From: UBA9715 sp964553375
GTDB lineage: Bacteria > Actinomycetota > Coriobacteriia > Coriobacteriales > Eggerthellaceae
Reading direction: 5' to 3'
Assembly (NCBI GenBank): GCA_964553375.1
Contig: CAZKKN010000067.1
Span: 1-8,272 of the forward strand
Length of the DNA: 8,272 nucleotides
Shown: in pieces, positions 7,639 to 8,272 of the stretch
Numbering within the stretch: the first letter of the stretch is position 1
Layout: each line of letters starts with the position of its first letter
The notes under the pieces: model-generated
Database searches by the model: none
Seen by the model: only the letters and a program-made list of their open reading frames with translations
What the model was told of the DNA's origin: nothing
Translations under genes and position numbers: made by a program

Positions 7639-8166
7639 GGTTTATCGTTCATTCCTGTGAAAACCAGCGCTGACCAGGAGCGTCTTGCTGCTATTGCCGG
7701 AGAGATCTGGCGTGATTATTGGCCCGACCTCATCGGTGCCGACCAAACGGAGTATATGATCGAGCAGTTCCAGAGCCTTGAGGCGATTCGCCGGGATATG
7801 GCCGAACACGACTACGAGTATTGGCTTTTGGTGGCCACCGAGACCGATGAAGATGGCAGCGAGAAATCCATCGTGGGGTTCACCGGCGGCCACGACGAGC
7901 CCCAGACGAATCGCTTCTTCATCTCCAAGATCTACCTTTACGATTGGGCGCGCGGCCACGGTTATGCCCGCCGCGTAGTGGAGTTCTATGAGGACCTTTG
8001 CTTCGCGCGCAACCTCGATGCCATGTATCTTACGGTGAACAAGCACAACGAACTGGGCATCCGCGCCTACGAGGGCACCGGTTTCGAGACCATCGATGCT
8101 GTGGAAACCGATATCGGGCAGGGGTTCATCATGGACGACTACATCATGGAGAAACGTTTCCTGTAG
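7636..8166 (+). CDS. GNAT family N-acetyltransferase
   Basis: This 176-residue soluble protein has the GNAT fold. Residues 14-55 carry an N-terminal region common in one bacterial subgroup (RLAAIAGEIWRDYWPDLIGADQTEYMIEQFQS). A central strand (VGFTGG) is followed by motif A, ISKIYLYDWARGHGYARRVVEF (96-117), with the acetyl-CoA pyrophosphate loop RGHGYA at 106-111. Then come YLTVNKHNELGIRAYEGTGF (131-150) and DIGQGFIMDDYIMEK (159-173). By family it transfers an acetyl group from acetyl-CoA to an amine. The substrate cannot be told from sequence; relatives include small-molecule and protein acetyltransferases. It has its own promoter and strong ribosome binding site, and stands alone rather than in the amtB unit. 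Confidence 0.93.
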   Translation: MGLSFIPVKTSADQERLAAIAGEIWRDYWPDLIGADQTEYMIEQFQSLEAIRRDMAEHDYEYWLLVATETDEDGSEKSIVGFTGGHDEPQTNRFFISKIYLYDWARGHGYARRVVEFYEDLCFARNLDAMYLTVNKHNELGIRAYEGTGFETIDAVETDIGQGFIMDDYIMEKRFL

Positions 8167-8182
8167 CAGGCGATCTGCAAAC

Positions 8183-8209
8183 ATGTCAGGGGACGGGGAT
8201 GATGGCATG
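8183..8209 (+). repeat. 27-base direct repeat, copy 1 (half element)
   Basis: The sequence begins ATGTCAGGGGACGGGGATG and continues ATGGCATG. It is identical to 8226-8252, offset by 43 bases with a 16-base gap. This copy does not run into the 12-bp hairpin arm; it is followed by a weak GCAT-GGGGG-ATGC stem-loop (8205-8217), so it looks like a left arm or a decayed copy. Confidence 0.9.
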
Positions 8210-8225
8210 GGGGATGCAGAGGGTT

Positions 8226-8272
8226 ATGTCAGGGGACGGGGATGATGGCATGATCCTTTCGGATCATGCCAT
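8226..8272 (+). repeat. 27-base direct repeat, copy 2, running into a palindromic hairpin cut by the window end (REP-like)
   Basis: The 27-base repeat at 8226-8252 overlaps the left arm of a perfect stem: 8245-8256 pairs with 8261-8272 over 12 bp, with loop TTTC at 8257-8260. Pairing is still perfect at the last base of the window, so the element very probably continues. The GTCAGGGGAC-type arm recalls REP palindromes mobilised by Y1 (RAYT) transposases. It could also act as a terminator for the acetyltransferase gene; no T-tract is visible before the edge. Confidence 0.75.

Noticed and set aside
8183..8252. CRISPR array from two 27-base repeats
   Set aside because: There are only two copies with a 16-base gap, which is too short for a spacer, and the second copy is part of a hairpin. 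A REP-like element fits better.
8245..8272. Simple rho-independent terminator for the acetyltransferase gene
   Set aside because: No T-tract is visible, the stem still pairs at the last base, and the left arm belongs to a duplicated repeat. A terminator role is possible but not the best explanation.

Overview
The window is a gene-dense, GC-rich bacterial chromosome segment. Its protein features (Actinobacteria-like base composition together with Firmicute-like gene content such as an Asp23 protein, and Dxs variants such as GGHVASSLG and HPSGHASDS) suggest a member of the Coriobacteriia, probably Eggerthellales. This placement is inferred from sequence character and gene order, not from a search.

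Bases 1-5869 (+ strand) carry one tightly packed six-gene run whose promoter lies upstream of the window: a carboxyltransferase-BCCP fusion (5' end missing), accC (biotin carboxylase), an Asp23/Gls24 protein, nusB, xseB and dxs. Gaps are 9, -4, 10, 3 and 12 bases, so translational coupling is likely. The order matches the classical Firmicute cluster accB-accC-yqhY-nusB-(folD-xseA)-xseB-(ispA)-dxs, with folD, xseA and ispA missing. The main oddity is at the accB position. AccB is present in full (N-terminal helix region, Ala/Pro linker, thumb-bearing biotinyl domain), but it is fused to the C-terminus of an OadA/PycB-type carboxyltransferase. At the exact fusion point there is an AAGGAGG Shine-Dalgarno sequence eight bases before an in-frame GTG. 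That GTG aligns with the initiator Met of E. coli AccB, so the gene may make both the fusion and a free 165-residue BCCP. This would let a single locus supply BCCP both to a pyruvate/oxaloacetate-type carboxyltransferase and to a conventional acetyl-CoA carboxylase.

Bases 5866-7503 (- strand) hold a nitrogen module, amtB followed by a P-II gene, pointing convergently at dxs so that the two stop codons overlap. The P-II protein keeps its ATP and 2-oxoglutarate residues and the AmtB-plugging Arg47, but has Val in place of the modifiable Tyr51. AmtB has all the recognisable pore residues.

Bases 7504-7635 are a divergent regulatory region with a perfect TATAAT box and an iterated GTTAC/GAAAC motif. 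A GNAT acetyltransferase gene (7636-8166, + strand) follows. The last ~90 bases hold a 27-base direct repeat, and its second copy runs into a perfect 12-bp hairpin cut by the window edge. This looks like a REP/RAYT-type palindromic repeat.
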